This document shows, in pieces, positions 34,074-43,122 of a DNA stretch of 49,348 nt (the first letter of the stretch is position 1; every line of letters starts with the position of its first letter). The translations under genes were made by a program, and so were the position numbers. The notes beneath the pieces were generated by a model, which saw only the letters and a list, made by a program, of their open reading frames with translations, was not told the origin of the DNA and ran no database searches. This DNA is from Brevundimonas sp. (GTDB lineage Bacteria > Pseudomonadota > Alphaproteobacteria > Caulobacterales > Caulobacteraceae): contig NZ_JAQSDK010000007.1 of assembly GCF_029945885.1 (NCBI RefSeq), positions 1 through 49,348 on the forward strand. The letters run 5' to 3'.

Positions 34074-37000
34074 TCAGTGAAAGTCGCGCGACCCCGGCAG
34101 CACCCGCACATCGCGGGGATGCTGCCCCCGCCCCGGCGCCACCGGGCCCGACGGGCCGTCGCCGGTCAGATGGCCCAGCATCGGGGTCCAGTCCTCCAGA
34201 TCCTCGACCACCAGATGGGTGACGCCGTCGGCCTGCTGCACCCGCCCGCGGGCCAGCACCATCCGCGCGCCCATGGCCACCGGCCGCAGCCGCTCGAACA
34301 CATCGGCCCATAGCACCAGATTGGCCCCGCCGGTCTCGTCCTCCAGCGTCAGGAACACCACCCCCTTGGCCGTGCCGGGGCGCTGGCGCACCAGCACCAC
34401 CCCGGCCACGCTGACGCGACGACGGTCCGGCACCCGGGCCATGGCCGCCGCCGGCATCGCCCCCGCCGCCGTCAGCCGCTCGCGCAGGAAGGCGACCGGA
34501 TGCCCCTTCAGCGACAGGCGGATCGTCTGGTAGTCGCCGACCACCTCTTCCGAGGCGCTGAGCCGGGGCAGGGCCTCGGGCGGAGGCCCGTCGCTCTCGG
34601 TCAGACCCATGGCCTCGAACAGGGGGGCGGAGGAGGCCGGCGGCGCGCCCCGGGCCGCCCACAGGCCCTGACGCCGCGACAGGTCCAGCGAGCCGCAGGC
34701 GTCGGCCCCGGCCAGCCGGTCCAGGGCCGGTGGCGGCAATCGCGTCCGCCGTCGCAGGTCCTCCAGATCGGTGAAGGGCCCGTCCTGCCGGGCCGCGACC
34801 AGGGTCCGGGCCCAGTCCTGACGAAAGCCGCCGATGGTCCGCAGACCCAGACGCAGGGCGTGGTGGGGCCGGTCGGGGATGGGCTCCAGACCGGAATCCC
34901 AGTCGCTGGCATTCACATCCGGATGCCGGACCTCGATGTCATGTTGACGGGCGTCGCGCACGATCTGGGCCGGGGCGTAGAAGCCCAGCGGCTGGCTGTT
35001 CAGCAGGGCGGCGGCGAAGACATCCGGGTACCAGCATTTGACCCAGGCCGAGACATAGACGAGGTGGGCGAAAGAGGCGGCGTGGCTCTCGGGAAAGCCG
35101 TATTCGCCGAACCCCTTGATCTGGTTGAAACAGTTCTGGGCGAACTCCGGATCATAGCCGCGTCGCACCATCCCCTGGACCAGCTTGTCCTCATAGGCGG
35201 GCATGGTGCCCAGATGGCGGAAGGTGGCCATGGCCCGGCGCAGGCCGTTGGCCTCGGCCCCGGTGAAGGCGGCGGCGACCATGGCGATGCTCATCGCCTG
35301 TTCCTGGAACAGGGGCACACCCAGGGTCCGGCCCAGCACCGCCTCCAGTTCGTCGGGACGGCCGATGCCCGGGGCCGGCTGCGGGAAGTCGACGCGGAAG
35401 GCCGCTCCCTTCTCGCGCCGCTCGGCCCGGCGCTGCAGATAGGGATGAACCATCTTGCCCTGGATCGGGCCCGGCCGGACGATGGCCACCTGGATCACCA
35501 GATCATAGAAGGTCTCGGGTCGCAGGCGCGGCAGCATGGCCATCTGCGCCCGGCTCTCGACCTGGAAGACGCCGACGGAATCGGCCTTCTGCAGCATGGC
35601 ATAGACCGCCGGGCATTCGCGCGGCACCGTGTGCAGGTCCAGGTCACGGCCATGGCTGTCGGCGATCATGCCGAAGGCCCGTTTCAGCGCCGTCAGCATC
35701 CCCAGGGCCAGCACATCGACCTTCATCAGCCCCAGATGATCGATGTCGTCCTTGTCCCATTCGATGAAGGTCCGCCGGTCCATCGCCGCATTGCCGATCG
35801 GCACCGTCTCGGTCAGCAGGCCGCGGGTCAGGACGAAGCCGCCGACGTGCTGGGACAGGTGGCGGGGGAAGCGGATCAGTTCGGCGGTCAGGTCCAGGGC
35901 CAGCTTCAGCCGGGGGTCGTCGCGGCCCAGCCCGGCCCGGTCGACATGCTCGTCCCGGACCTCGCTGCCGTGTGAGCCCCAGACCGTGTCGGCCAGCCGG
36001 GCCGTGACGTCCTCGCTCAGCCCCAGGGCCTTGCCCACGTCGCGGATCGCCGACCGGGGCCGGTAATGGATGACCGTGGCGACGATGGCGGCGCGGTCGC
36101 GGCCATAGCGGTCATAGATGTACTGGATCACCTCCTCGCGCCGCTCATGTTCGAAATCGACGTCAATGTCGGGCGGCTCACGGCGCTCGGCCGAGATGAA
36201 GCGTTCGATCAACATGGCCTGCTGGGCCGGATCAACATTGGTGATGGCCAGGCAGTAGCAGATCACCGAATTGGCCGCCGAGCCCCGCCCCTGGCACAGG
36301 ATCCGCCGCGGTTCGGCCCGGGCCCAGCGGACGATGTCGTGCACGGTGAGGAAATAGGGGGCGTAGGCCAGCGTCCGGACCAGCCTCAGTTCCTTGACGA
36401 TGGTGGCGACCACGCCCGGCGGCACCCCCTGTGGCCAGCGCTCGCGCGCGCCCCGGAAGGTCAGCCGGGTCAGATAGCGGTGCGGGGAATAGCCGGGGGC
36501 CACCGGCTCCTCGGGATATTCATAGCGCAGTTCCCGCAGGGAGAAGCTGCAGGCCCGGACCACCTCCAGCGTACGCTCCAGCGCCGCCTCTTGGCCCCGG
36601 AACAGACGCGCCATACCGGCCGGTGATTTCAGATGGCGTTCGGCGCTGGCCTGCAGCCGCCGCCCGGCCCGGTCGATGGTCGTGCCCTCGCGAATACAGG
36701 TCAGGACGTCCTGCAACGGGCGACGATCAGGGCGGTGGTAGAGGACGGCATTGGTCGCGATCAGCGGCGCGCCGGTCCGCCCGGCCATGGCCGCCAGACG
36801 GTTCAGCCGCGCCCGGTCCCGGCCGTCCCACAGGGGTTGGGCCGCCAGATAGAGGGTGTCGGGCCAGGCCCGGCACCAGGCCGCCAGCCGGGCCTCGAAG
36901 GCCACGTCGGGCCGGTCCGGGGCCATGGCCAGGGCGATCATCCCCTCGCCCAGCCCACAGGCCTGGTCGAAGGTCAGCCGCGTCTCGCCCTTGGTGATCC

Positions 37001-37370
37001 GCCCCTCGCCGTCGTCGGGCACGGCCGGGGACACGATCTCGCTCTTGCCGAGCGACAGCAGGCGGCACAGTCGCCCGTAGGCGGCGCGGTGACGCGGAAA
37101 CACGATCAATTCGGTGCCGTCGGTGAAGACCAGACGGCAGCCGATCACCAGCCGCAGGTCGTGCGTCTCGGCCGCCATCAGGGCCCGCACCACCCCGGCC
37201 AGGGTGTTGACGTCGGCCACGCCGATCGCGGCCAGCCCGAGCGCCTTCGCCTGTTCGACCAGTTCGGCCGGATGCGAGGCCCCCTCCAGAAAGCTGAAAT
37301 TGGTCCGCACCCCGAGCTCGGCATAGTCGCCGCTCCAGCCGGTCGCCCCCACAGTCACCCCGGCGCTCAC
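34074..37370 (-). CDS. dnaE2: Error-prone DNA polymerase DnaE2 (ImuC)
   Basis: The product is about 1098 residues from a GTG at 37370 that overlaps the imuB stop as GTGA; an ATG at 37394 is an alternative 8 residues longer. An N-terminal PHP domain (YAELGVRTNFSFLEGASHPAEL) is followed by the polymerase domain with PPDIDVDFEHERREEVIQYIY, carrying catalytic aspartates. Next come CLAITNVDPAQQAMLIERFISAERREP and a C-terminal OB domain, and the protein ends SRDFH, the usual DnaE2 ending. It performs mutagenic translesion synthesis with ImuA and ImuB during the SOS response. Confidence 0.96.
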   Translation of the reverse strand: MSAGVTVGATGWSGDYAELGVRTNFSFLEGASHPAELVEQAKALGLAAIGVADVNTLAGVVRALMAAETHDLRLVIGCRLVFTDGTELIVFPRHRAAYGRLCRLLSLGKSEIVSPAVPDDGEGRITKGETRLTFDQACGLGEGMIALAMAPDRPDVAFEARLAAWCRAWPDTLYLAAQPLWDGRDRARLNRLAAMAGRTGAPLIATNAVLYHRPDRRPLQDVLTCIREGTTIDRAGRRLQASAERHLKSPAGMARLFRGQEAALERTLEVVRACSFSLRELRYEYPEEPVAPGYSPHRYLTRLTFRGARERWPQGVPPGVVATIVKELRLVRTLAYAPYFLTVHDIVRWARAEPRRILCQGRGSAANSVICYCLAITNVDPAQQAMLIERFISAERREPPDIDVDFEHERREEVIQYIYDRYGRDRAAIVATVIHYRPRSAIRDVGKALGLSEDVTARLADTVWGSHGSEVRDEHVDRAGLGRDDPRLKLALDLTAELIRFPRHLSQHVGGFVLTRGLLTETVPIGNAAMDRRTFIEWDKDDIDHLGLMKVDVLALGMLTALKRAFGMIADSHGRDLDLHTVPRECPAVYAMLQKADSVGVFQVESRAQMAMLPRLRPETFYDLVIQVAIVRPGPIQGKMVHPYLQRRAERREKGAAFRVDFPQPAPGIGRPDELEAVLGRTLGVPLFQEQAMSIAMVAAAFTGAEANGLRRAMATFRHLGTMPAYEDKLVQGMVRRGYDPEFAQNCFNQIKGFGEYGFPESHAASFAHLVYVSAWVKCWYPDVFAAALLNSQPLGFYAPAQIVRDARQHDIEVRHPDVNASDWDSGLEPIPDRPHHALRLGLRTIGGFRQDWARTLVAARQDGPFTDLEDLRRRTRLPPPALDRLAGADACGSLDLSRRQGLWAARGAPPASSAPLFEAMGLTESDGPPPEALPRLSASEEVVGDYQTIRLSLKGHPVAFLRERLTAAGAMPAAAMARVPDRRRVSVAGVVLVRQRPGTAKGVVFLTLEDETGGANLVLWADVFERLRPVAMGARMVLARGRVQQADGVTHLVVEDLEDWTPMLGHLTGDGPSGPVAPGRGQHPRDVRVLPGSRDFH

Positions 37371-38965
37371 GCAAACATCCCGTGCATCCACCATGAGGGG
37401 GCACGCTCATCGTCATGACCGGCGTATTCGCGGCCATACAGACCTTCGCGGAACAGCCAGTAGCGGTGCCCCCCGTCGTCCTCGACGCAGTAGTAGTCGC
37501 GGGTGCGGGCCTGGCGATCGTCGGGACGCGGTCGCCACCATTCGGGCGACAGCCGCTCGGGTCCGTCGGCCCGTCTCACCCGCCGCGACACCCGCCGCCA
37601 GGTGAATCGGGCCGGGGCCCCGTCCGGCAGCTCGGCCAGGGCCTCGATCGGTTCCGGGGGATCGAACATCAGGATCGGACGCCGCCGCCCGTCACCGGTA
37701 TCGGGAAGGGACGGCAGGGTCCCCAAGGCCGGACGCAGCCGCTCGGCCCGTTCCGGAATCCAGCTGTCGACCGGCTCGGGCCGGAGCACCTGCCGCTCCC
37801 CCAGTCGGGCCGACAGCCGGTCGATCAGCGGGGTCAGGGCAGCGGCGCGGTCATCGACGACCTGCGCCTCCATCTCTCCCTGCCGGTCCGTGATCGGCTC
37901 GGTCAGATCGGCGCTCAGCATCAGGGCGTCGATGCCGAAGCCGGGGTCGATCCGCTCCAGACCCCGCTCCCGGAACAGCCGCAGCCAGACGACGGGATCG
38001 CGATCCGCCCGGCCCATCCGCACCGACAGCCCACTGACCGTGCCGTCTGTGCGAAAGCCGTTCAGGGTCAGGGTCCGCGCGCCCTGGCTGTCCCGGTTCA
38101 GGGCTGCGGCCAGATCGGCCGCCAGACCGGGCAGCCGGGCCGCGATCCCGTCCGTATCGGTCAGCGGTTCCGCATGGGCTTCCCAGACGCGATACCGTGG
38201 CGGGGCACGAACCGGCACCAGCGCCTCGGCACAGAACCCCAGGGCCTGGTCCAGCCGCCGCACCAGATCGACCCCGTCCCCGTCGCGAAAGCGCCGCGCC
38301 AGCCCGGCCCGGGGCATGGGATACAGGTCGCCGATCCGCTTCAGACCGAAGCGGCGCGCCTCGGCCACGACGTCCGCGCCGATGCGCAGGGCCTCGACCG
38401 GCAGGCCGGCGAGACTGTCCCTCAGGCTGTCGTCATCCACCGACAGGGTCCGGCGCTCGGGATCGCCATGGCGGGCCAGGGCCCAGGCCGCGCCGATCGT
38501 CGGGGCCACGGCCACCCGCGCGGTGATCCCGGCCTCGGCCAGCCGCGCCCCGATCCGCTCCGGCAGGGCGGCCACTCCGCCAAACAGATGCGCGGCCCCG
38601 GTCATGTCGAGACAGATCCCGTCCAGCCCGTCCGCCGAGGCCGACACACTGACCGCCGGGGACCAGCGCTCGGCCCAGAGGGCCAGCCCTTCCAGAGCGC
38701 GCCGGTCGGCCTCAGGGTCGGCCGGATGACAGGCCAGTGTCGGGATCATGGCCAGGGCGTCGGCCTGGGTCTGGCCGCGACGCAGGCCCGCGGCCCGGGC
38801 GGCCGGATTCAGGGCATGGATCATCGCCCCCCGCGCCGTCTTGCGGATCAGGGCCAGGGGCATGGCCGGGTCCAGGGACGGATCAGGCGGCGAGAGTCGT
38901 CCGGCCGATCGCGCCCGGACCGTCACCGGCCAGTCGATCAGCCAGACGGAGACGATGCGTCTCAT
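37367..38965 (-). CDS. imuB: Y-family polymerase-like protein ImuB
   Basis: The 532-residue product starts at MRRIVSVWLIDWPV, the typical ImuB N terminus; the longer frame to 39073 is inside imuA. It has RQTQADALAMIPTL-like and LDGICLDMTGAAHLFGG segments and a C-terminal extension of about 180 residues with RYWLFREGLYGREY near the end. ImuB proteins look like DinB polymerases but lack the catalytic acids and act as a hub that binds the beta clamp. It overlaps imuA by 83 bp, as is common for this pair. Confidence 0.93.
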   Translation of the reverse strand: MRRIVSVWLIDWPVTVRARSAGRLSPPDPSLDPAMPLALIRKTARGAMIHALNPAARAAGLRRGQTQADALAMIPTLACHPADPEADRRALEGLALWAERWSPAVSVSASADGLDGICLDMTGAAHLFGGVAALPERIGARLAEAGITARVAVAPTIGAAWALARHGDPERRTLSVDDDSLRDSLAGLPVEALRIGADVVAEARRFGLKRIGDLYPMPRAGLARRFRDGDGVDLVRRLDQALGFCAEALVPVRAPPRYRVWEAHAEPLTDTDGIAARLPGLAADLAAALNRDSQGARTLTLNGFRTDGTVSGLSVRMGRADRDPVVWLRLFRERGLERIDPGFGIDALMLSADLTEPITDRQGEMEAQVVDDRAAALTPLIDRLSARLGERQVLRPEPVDSWIPERAERLRPALGTLPSLPDTGDGRRRPILMFDPPEPIEALAELPDGAPARFTWRRVSRRVRRADGPERLSPEWWRPRPDDRQARTRDYYCVEDDGGHRYWLFREGLYGREYAGHDDERAPSWWMHGMFA

Positions 38966-39530
38966 CAGCCTGCTCCAGCATCCATAAGCCCGGCCGCTCG
39001 CTACGGCTGCGCACCAGTTCGGCCCCCACACGCCCCGCGCCCGGGGCCCGGAGGTCGGCCGGGTCCATCGCACTGGCCACAGAGGCGATGCGCCAGCGTC
39101 GTCGCGCCGCGCTGAGCCCCCCGTGACGGAGCCGCAGCATCACCCCGACCGCCCCGCCCTCCTGAGCGGCGAACCCCAGCCTGCGGGTCTGGGCCAGGCT
39201 GGCCGCCTCGATTCCGCCCAGGGCCAGGGTCACCGCACCCGATCGCAGCGCCTGCTCCATCGCCCACAGCCCCTCGGCCCCGGTGTTGGCCACGGCGAGG
39301 ATGAGGTCGATCCCCGTCAGGCCCCGTCCATAGGGCCGACCATGCTCGGCCAGCCAGGCCCGGGAGGTTGCGAAAAACACCACCGGTCGGGCCCCTTCGG
39401 GCACGCGAGACAGGGCGAAGGCGAAGGCCGTCACCAGATGACCGGGCGCGGCCGCGCACACCTCTTCCAGCACCGCCGGCTGGGCGGGATAGGGGGCGTG
39501 CGAGAGGCGGGGTGACGGGTCCATGAGCAT
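38883..39530 (-). CDS. imuA: SOS mutagenesis protein ImuA
   Basis: The 215-residue protein resembles a RecA/SulA-like ImuA: AAAPGHLVTAFAFALSRVPEGARPVVFFATSRAW, GIDLILAVANTGAEGLWAMEQALRSGAVTLALGGIEAASL and TRRLGFAAQEGGAVGVMLR are characteristic (quoted in part). It is needed with ImuB and DnaE2 for damage-induced mutation. Position as first gene of the cassette and the LexA box 14 bp before the start support the call. The start could also be the ATG at 39524. Confidence 0.9.
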   Translation of the reverse strand: MLMDPSPRLSHAPYPAQPAVLEEVCAAAPGHLVTAFAFALSRVPEGARPVVFFATSRAWLAEHGRPYGRGLTGIDLILAVANTGAEGLWAMEQALRSGAVTLALGGIEAASLAQTRRLGFAAQEGGAVGVMLRLRHGGLSAARRRWRIASVASAMDPADLRAPGAGRVGAELVRSRSERPGLWMLEQADETHRLRLADRLAGDGPGAIGRTTLAA

Positions 39531-39543
39531 CCAGAAATTGAAT

Positions 39544-39558
39544 GTTCACTCTTTGTTC
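39544..39558 (-). promoter_or_regulatory. LexA (SOS) box of the imuA-imuB-dnaE2 operon
   Basis: On the plus strand the sequence is GTTC-ACTCTTT-GTTC, so the minus strand reads GAAC-N7-GAAC. This is an exact match to the alphaproteobacterial LexA direct-repeat operator. It ends 14 bp before the imuA start, where bound LexA would block transcription. Confidence 0.9.
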
Positions 39559-39630
39559 CGATTTAACCGGGAGTCAAACGCGAATCCGGATCCCGCCTTC
39601 AGGACCTCTGGATGAAAGGACGGTCGGGGC

Positions 39631-40053
39631 TCAGCCCTGGGGGCGAGCCTTCAACGCATCGCGGATTTCGACCAGCAGCACCTCGGTCGCGGTCGGGGCC
39701 GCCGGGGCCGCCTCGGGCTCGGCCGCCTGCTCGCGCCGCAGGCTGTTGATGCCCTTGACCACCAGGAAGACGACGAAGGCCACGATCAGGAACTGGATCA
39801 GGGTGTTGATGAAGGCCCCGTACTGGATGGCGACCTCCTCGATCGCCTCCGTGGTCGGGTTCTCGGGCGTCAGCACCCATTTCAGGTTGGAGAAGTCGAC
39901 CCCGCCCAGCAACAGGCCGATCGGCGGCATGATCACCTGCTCGACCAGGCTGGTGACGATCTTGCCGAACGACGCCCCGATGATGACCCCGATGGCCAGA
40001 TCGACGACATTGCCCTTAACGGCAAATTCCTTGAATTCTTTCAGCATACCCAC
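39631..40053 (-). CDS. mscL: Large-conductance mechanosensitive channel
   Basis: The 140-residue protein begins [30 protein letters not shown], the amphipathic helix and first pore helix of MscL with its conserved [14 protein letters not shown]. A second helix ([17 protein letters not shown]) and a C-terminal charged bundle follow. It opens under membrane tension to release solutes on osmotic downshock. The ATG at 40047 is an equally possible start. It lies 16 bp downstream of ihfB on the same strand. Confidence 0.95.
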   Translation of the reverse strand: MGMLKEFKEFAVKGNVVDLAIGVIIGASFGKIVTSLVEQVIMPPIGLLLGGVDFSNLKWVLTPENPTTEAIEEVAIQYGAFINTLIQFLIVAFVVFLVVKGINSLRREQAAEPEAAPAAPTATEVLLVEIRDALKARPQG

Positions 40054-40069
40054 GCGGGCAACTCCTGGA

Positions 40070-40360
40070 TCAGGCGTCGCCCGACGCGTTCAGCCGCTCA
40101 CGCAGCTCCTTGCCGCTCTTGAAGAAGGGCACGGCCTTGGCCGGCACATCCACGGCCTCGCCGGTACGGGGATTGCGACCGGCCCGCGCCGGTCGGCTGC
40201 GAACCGAAAAGGCCCCAAAGCCCCGGATCTCGACCCGACCGCCGTCGCCGAGAGACTCGATCATCTGGCCCAGAACAATGTTCACGACCCGCTCGACCTC
40301 GGCGTGGGTGAGGTGGGCGTTTTCCGCCGCGAGCTTCTCGATCAGCTCGGATTTGATCAT
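40070..40360 (-). CDS. ihfB: Integration host factor subunit beta
   Basis: The 96-residue product starts at the ATG at 40360 with [44 protein letters not shown] contains the beta-arm with the intercalating proline of the IHF/HU family, and the wording [13 protein letters not shown] favours IHF beta over HU. With IHF alpha it bends DNA sharply at defined sites. Placement after rpsA is the usual order. IHF often assists sigma-54 promoters, and rpoN is in this window. Confidence 0.92.
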   Translation of the reverse strand: MIKSELIEKLAAENAHLTHAEVERVVNIVLGQMIESLGDGGRVEIRGFGAFSVRSRPARAGRNPRTGEAVDVPAKAVPFFKSGKELRERLNASGDA

Positions 40361-40553
40361 TGTCACCCCCTGCCCGGTTCGCCATTCCCAGGCCGCGTCA
40401 GACGAAAACGACTGCACAGCCGACCCCACCCTAGCCTTCGCCCGTCGAGGGAAAAAGGGCCTCTGCGACAATTGGCTGCAAATAGGTGGTTAACCGCCAG
40501 CAACCGCACACAAATCGTCCGTCCAGACCATATGCCGACAGGTTCCACGCATG

Positions 40554-40583
40554 AAAAAGGCGGCCGGATCGCTCCGGCCGCCT
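40554..40583 (-). terminator. Rho-independent terminator of rpsA
   Basis: An 11-bp perfect stem (AGGCGGCCGGA at 40558-40568 and TCCGGCCGCCT at 40573-40583) closes on a 4-base loop. AAAAA at 40554-40558 gives the U tract on the minus strand. It sits 25 bp past the rpsA stop and upstream of ihfB, so ihfB probably has its own promoter. Confidence 0.92.
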
Positions 40584-40608
40584 CGTTTCATCTACCGGGT
40601 TGGAAGGT

Positions 40609-42318
40609 CTATTCCTTCGAACCGGCCTTTTCGCGCAGGGCGGCACCGAGGATATCGCCCAGGGACGCGCCGGAATCCGACGAGCCGAACTGTTCGATGG
40701 CCGAGGCCTCGTCCTTCATTTCCAGGGCCTTGATCGACACCGAGACGCGGCGCGTGGCCTTGTCGATGCCGGTGATCATGGCGTCGACGCGGTCACCCAC
40801 GGCGTAGCGCTCGGGGCGCTGCTCGGCACGATCGCGCGACAGGTCGGACTTGCGAACGAAGGCCGTGACCGGCGCATCGTCTTCACCGAATTTGACTTCG
40901 ATGCCGCCGGTCTCAATCGAGGTGACGGTGACGGTAACCTGCTGGTTCTTCTTGTACGGGTCGCCTTCCATCGGATCGCCGCCGAGCTGCTTGATGCCCA
41001 GCGAGACACGTTCCTTCTCGACGTCGACGTCCAGAACCTTGGCCTTGACGGTTTCACCCTTGCGATAGCGCTGGATGGCTTCCTCGCCCGAGACGTTCCA
41101 GTCGAGGTCCGACAGGTGGACCATGCCGTCGATGTCGTTGTCGAGGCCGATGAACAGACCGAATTCGGTGGCGTTCTTGACCTCGCCCTCGACGGTCGAG
41201 CCGATCGGGTTGGCGGCGACGAAGGCATCCCACGGATTGTCCTGGGCCTGCTTCAGGCCCAGCGAGATGCGGCGCTTGGAGGCGTCGACATCCAGAACCA
41301 CGACGTCGACTTCCTGCGAGGTCGAGACGATCTTGCCGGGGTGGACGTTCTTCTTGGTCCAGGACATTTCCGAGACGTGGACCAGGCCTTCAACGCCGGC
41401 TTCCAGCTCAACGAATGCGCCGTAGTCGGTGATGTTGGTGATGCGGCCCGTATATTTGGCACCGACCGGATATTTGGCTTCAACGCCGTCCCAGGGATCG
41501 GACTGCAGCTGCTTCATGCCGAGGCTGATGCGCTGGGTGTCCGGGTTGATCTTGACGATCTGGACCTTGACGGTGTCGCCGACGGCCAGGACCTGGCTCG
41601 GGTGGGAGACGCGCTTCCAAGACATGTCGGTGACGTGCAGCAGGCCGTCGATGCCACCGAGGTCCACGAACGCGCCGTAGTCGGTGATGTTCTTGACCAC
41701 GCCTTCGCGGACTTCACCCTCTTGCAGCTGACCAACCAGCTCGGTGCGCTGTTCAGCGCGGGCTTCTTCCAGGATGGCACGACGCGAGACGACGATGTTG
41801 CCGCGCGGACGGTCCATTTTCAGGATGGCGAAGGGCTGTTCCTTGCCCATCAGCGGGGCGACGTCGCGCACGGGGCGGATGTCGACCTGCGAACCCGGCA
41901 GGAAGGCGGACGCGCCGCCGAGGTCGACGGTGAAGCCACCCTTCACGCGGCCGACGATGGCACCCATGACCGGCTGGCCTTCGGCGAACACCAGTTCCAG
42001 ACGGGTCCAGGCTTCTTCGCGACGGGCCTTGTCGCGGCTGATGACGGCTTCACCGAGGGCGTTCTCGACGCGCTCCAGATAGACCTCGACGTTATCGCCG
42101 ACCTTGGGCAGGGCCGTGCCGTCGCCCTGGCCGAATTCGCGCATCGCGATGCGGCCTTCGGTCTTGAGGCCGACGTCGATGATGACGACGTCCTTTTCGA
42201 TGCCGACGACGAGACCGTGGATGACCTGGCCTTCGCCAAGGTCGCGGCCCTGCAGTTGTTCGTCGAGCAGCGCGGCGAAATCGTCACGCGAGGGGGTGAA
42301 GGATTGTGTATCGGTCAT
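40609..42318 (-). CDS. rpsA: 30S ribosomal protein S1
   Basis: The 569-residue protein consists of six S1 OB-fold repeats, seen as recurring blocks such as VVKNITDYGAFVDLGGIDGLLHVTDMSWKRVSHPSQ and ITNITDYGAFVELEAGVEGLVHVSEMSW (quoted in part). The first two repeats bind the ribosome, the others bind mRNA. No Shine-Dalgarno-like sequence is seen before the ATG, as in E. coli rpsA, where S1 represses its own translation. It follows cmk after a 153-bp gap in which I see no other feature. A terminator follows. Confidence 0.97.
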   Translation of the reverse strand: MTDTQSFTPSRDDFAALLDEQLQGRDLGEGQVIHGLVVGIEKDVVIIDVGLKTEGRIAMREFGQGDGTALPKVGDNVEVYLERVENALGEAVISRDKARREEAWTRLELVFAEGQPVMGAIVGRVKGGFTVDLGGASAFLPGSQVDIRPVRDVAPLMGKEQPFAILKMDRPRGNIVVSRRAILEEARAEQRTELVGQLQEGEVREGVVKNITDYGAFVDLGGIDGLLHVTDMSWKRVSHPSQVLAVGDTVKVQIVKINPDTQRISLGMKQLQSDPWDGVEAKYPVGAKYTGRITNITDYGAFVELEAGVEGLVHVSEMSWTKKNVHPGKIVSTSQEVDVVVLDVDASKRRISLGLKQAQDNPWDAFVAANPIGSTVEGEVKNATEFGLFIGLDNDIDGMVHLSDLDWNVSGEEAIQRYRKGETVKAKVLDVDVEKERVSLGIKQLGGDPMEGDPYKKNQQVTVTVTSIETGGIEVKFGEDDAPVTAFVRKSDLSRDRAEQRPERYAVGDRVDAMITGIDKATRRVSVSIKALEMKDEASAIEQFGSSDSGASLGDILGAALREKAGSKE

Positions 42319-42471
42319 GAAGTTATGGGGTTTCTGAATGGGTTGTGGCGCGTGACCGAACGGCCCCGCGCGAGGTGAAGATTAAAGGGAATCCAGTCGA
42401 TCGACGCGAGACGTAAGCAGCCAGAACGCCCGCGGAAGCCGAGAATGACGCGTTGGATTTGTCCGGAACCC

Positions 42472-43122
42472 TTACAGGCCGTGTCGGACGCGCGCCGCCT
42501 CGACGATACGGCGGGCCGCATCGAAGGCCGTCTCTATATCCATATCGGTCGTATCCAGCAAGACGGCGTCGTCCGCCTGGACCATCGGGGCCGCGCCGCG
42601 CCCGGCGTCGCGCGCGTCGCGGCGGATGATATCGGCCAGCATGTCCTCATAGGCGATCGTCTCGCCCCGGCCGGTCAGTTGCAGCCAGCGCCGCCGCGCC
42701 CGCACCTCGGGGGTGGCCGTGATGAACAGTTTGGCCACAGCGTCGGGGGCGATGACGGTGCCGATATCGCGGCCGTCCAGCACCGCTCCACCGGGCCGGG
42801 CGGCAAAGGTGCGCTGGAATTCGAGCAGGGCCGCGCGCACGCCGGGATAGCCGGCGACCCGGCTGGCCGCCTCGCCGGCTCCGCGGCTGGTCAGCCGTTC
42901 AGTGTCGCTGAGATGGCTGACGTCCAGTGAGCGGGCGACGCTTTCAGCGAGGGTTTCGTCCTCGAGCGCGCCGTCCCGATCCAGCAGGCCCATGCCGACC
43001 GCGCGGTACAGCAGGCCGGTGTCGAGATGCGGCAGGCTGTAGGTCTGCGCCAGCCGGGCGGCGATCGTGCCCTTGCCCGAGGCGGCCGGGCCGTCGACGG
43101 CGATAATGAGGGAGTTTTTCAT
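42472..43122 (-). CDS. cmk: Cytidylate kinase
   Basis: The 216-residue protein has the P-loop [17 protein letters not shown] at residues 9-25, [10 protein letters not shown], the [14 protein letters not shown] block and a late RDxxDxxR-type RRDARDAGR motif. It phosphorylates CMP and dCMP using ATP. Its start overlaps the aroA stop by 4 nt (ATGA), giving the widespread aroA-cmk-rpsA order. Confidence 0.96.
   Translation of the reverse strand: MKNSLIIAVDGPAASGKGTIAARLAQTYSLPHLDTGLLYRAVGMGLLDRDGALEDETLAESVARSLDVSHLSDTERLTSRGAGEAASRVAGYPGVRAALLEFQRTFAARPGGAVLDGRDIGTVIAPDAVAKLFITATPEVRARRRWLQLTGRGETIAYEDMLADIIRRDARDAGRGAAPMVQADDAVLLDTTDMDIETAFDAARRIVEAARVRHGL

Noticed and set aside
37415..39115. 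566-residue open frame on the plus strand
   Set aside because: It is antisense to imuB and the end of imuA, and is dominated by Gly, Arg, Pro and Gln.
39562..39576. CtrA box (TTAA-N7-TTAA) upstream of imuA
   Set aside because: Only the first half-site is exact; the second reads TCAA. One mismatch in a short motif is not enough, and no other CtrA-like pair was seen.
40600..42378. 592-residue open frame on the plus strand
   Set aside because: It is antisense to rpsA. The repeated pattern in its product merely mirrors the S1 repeats.
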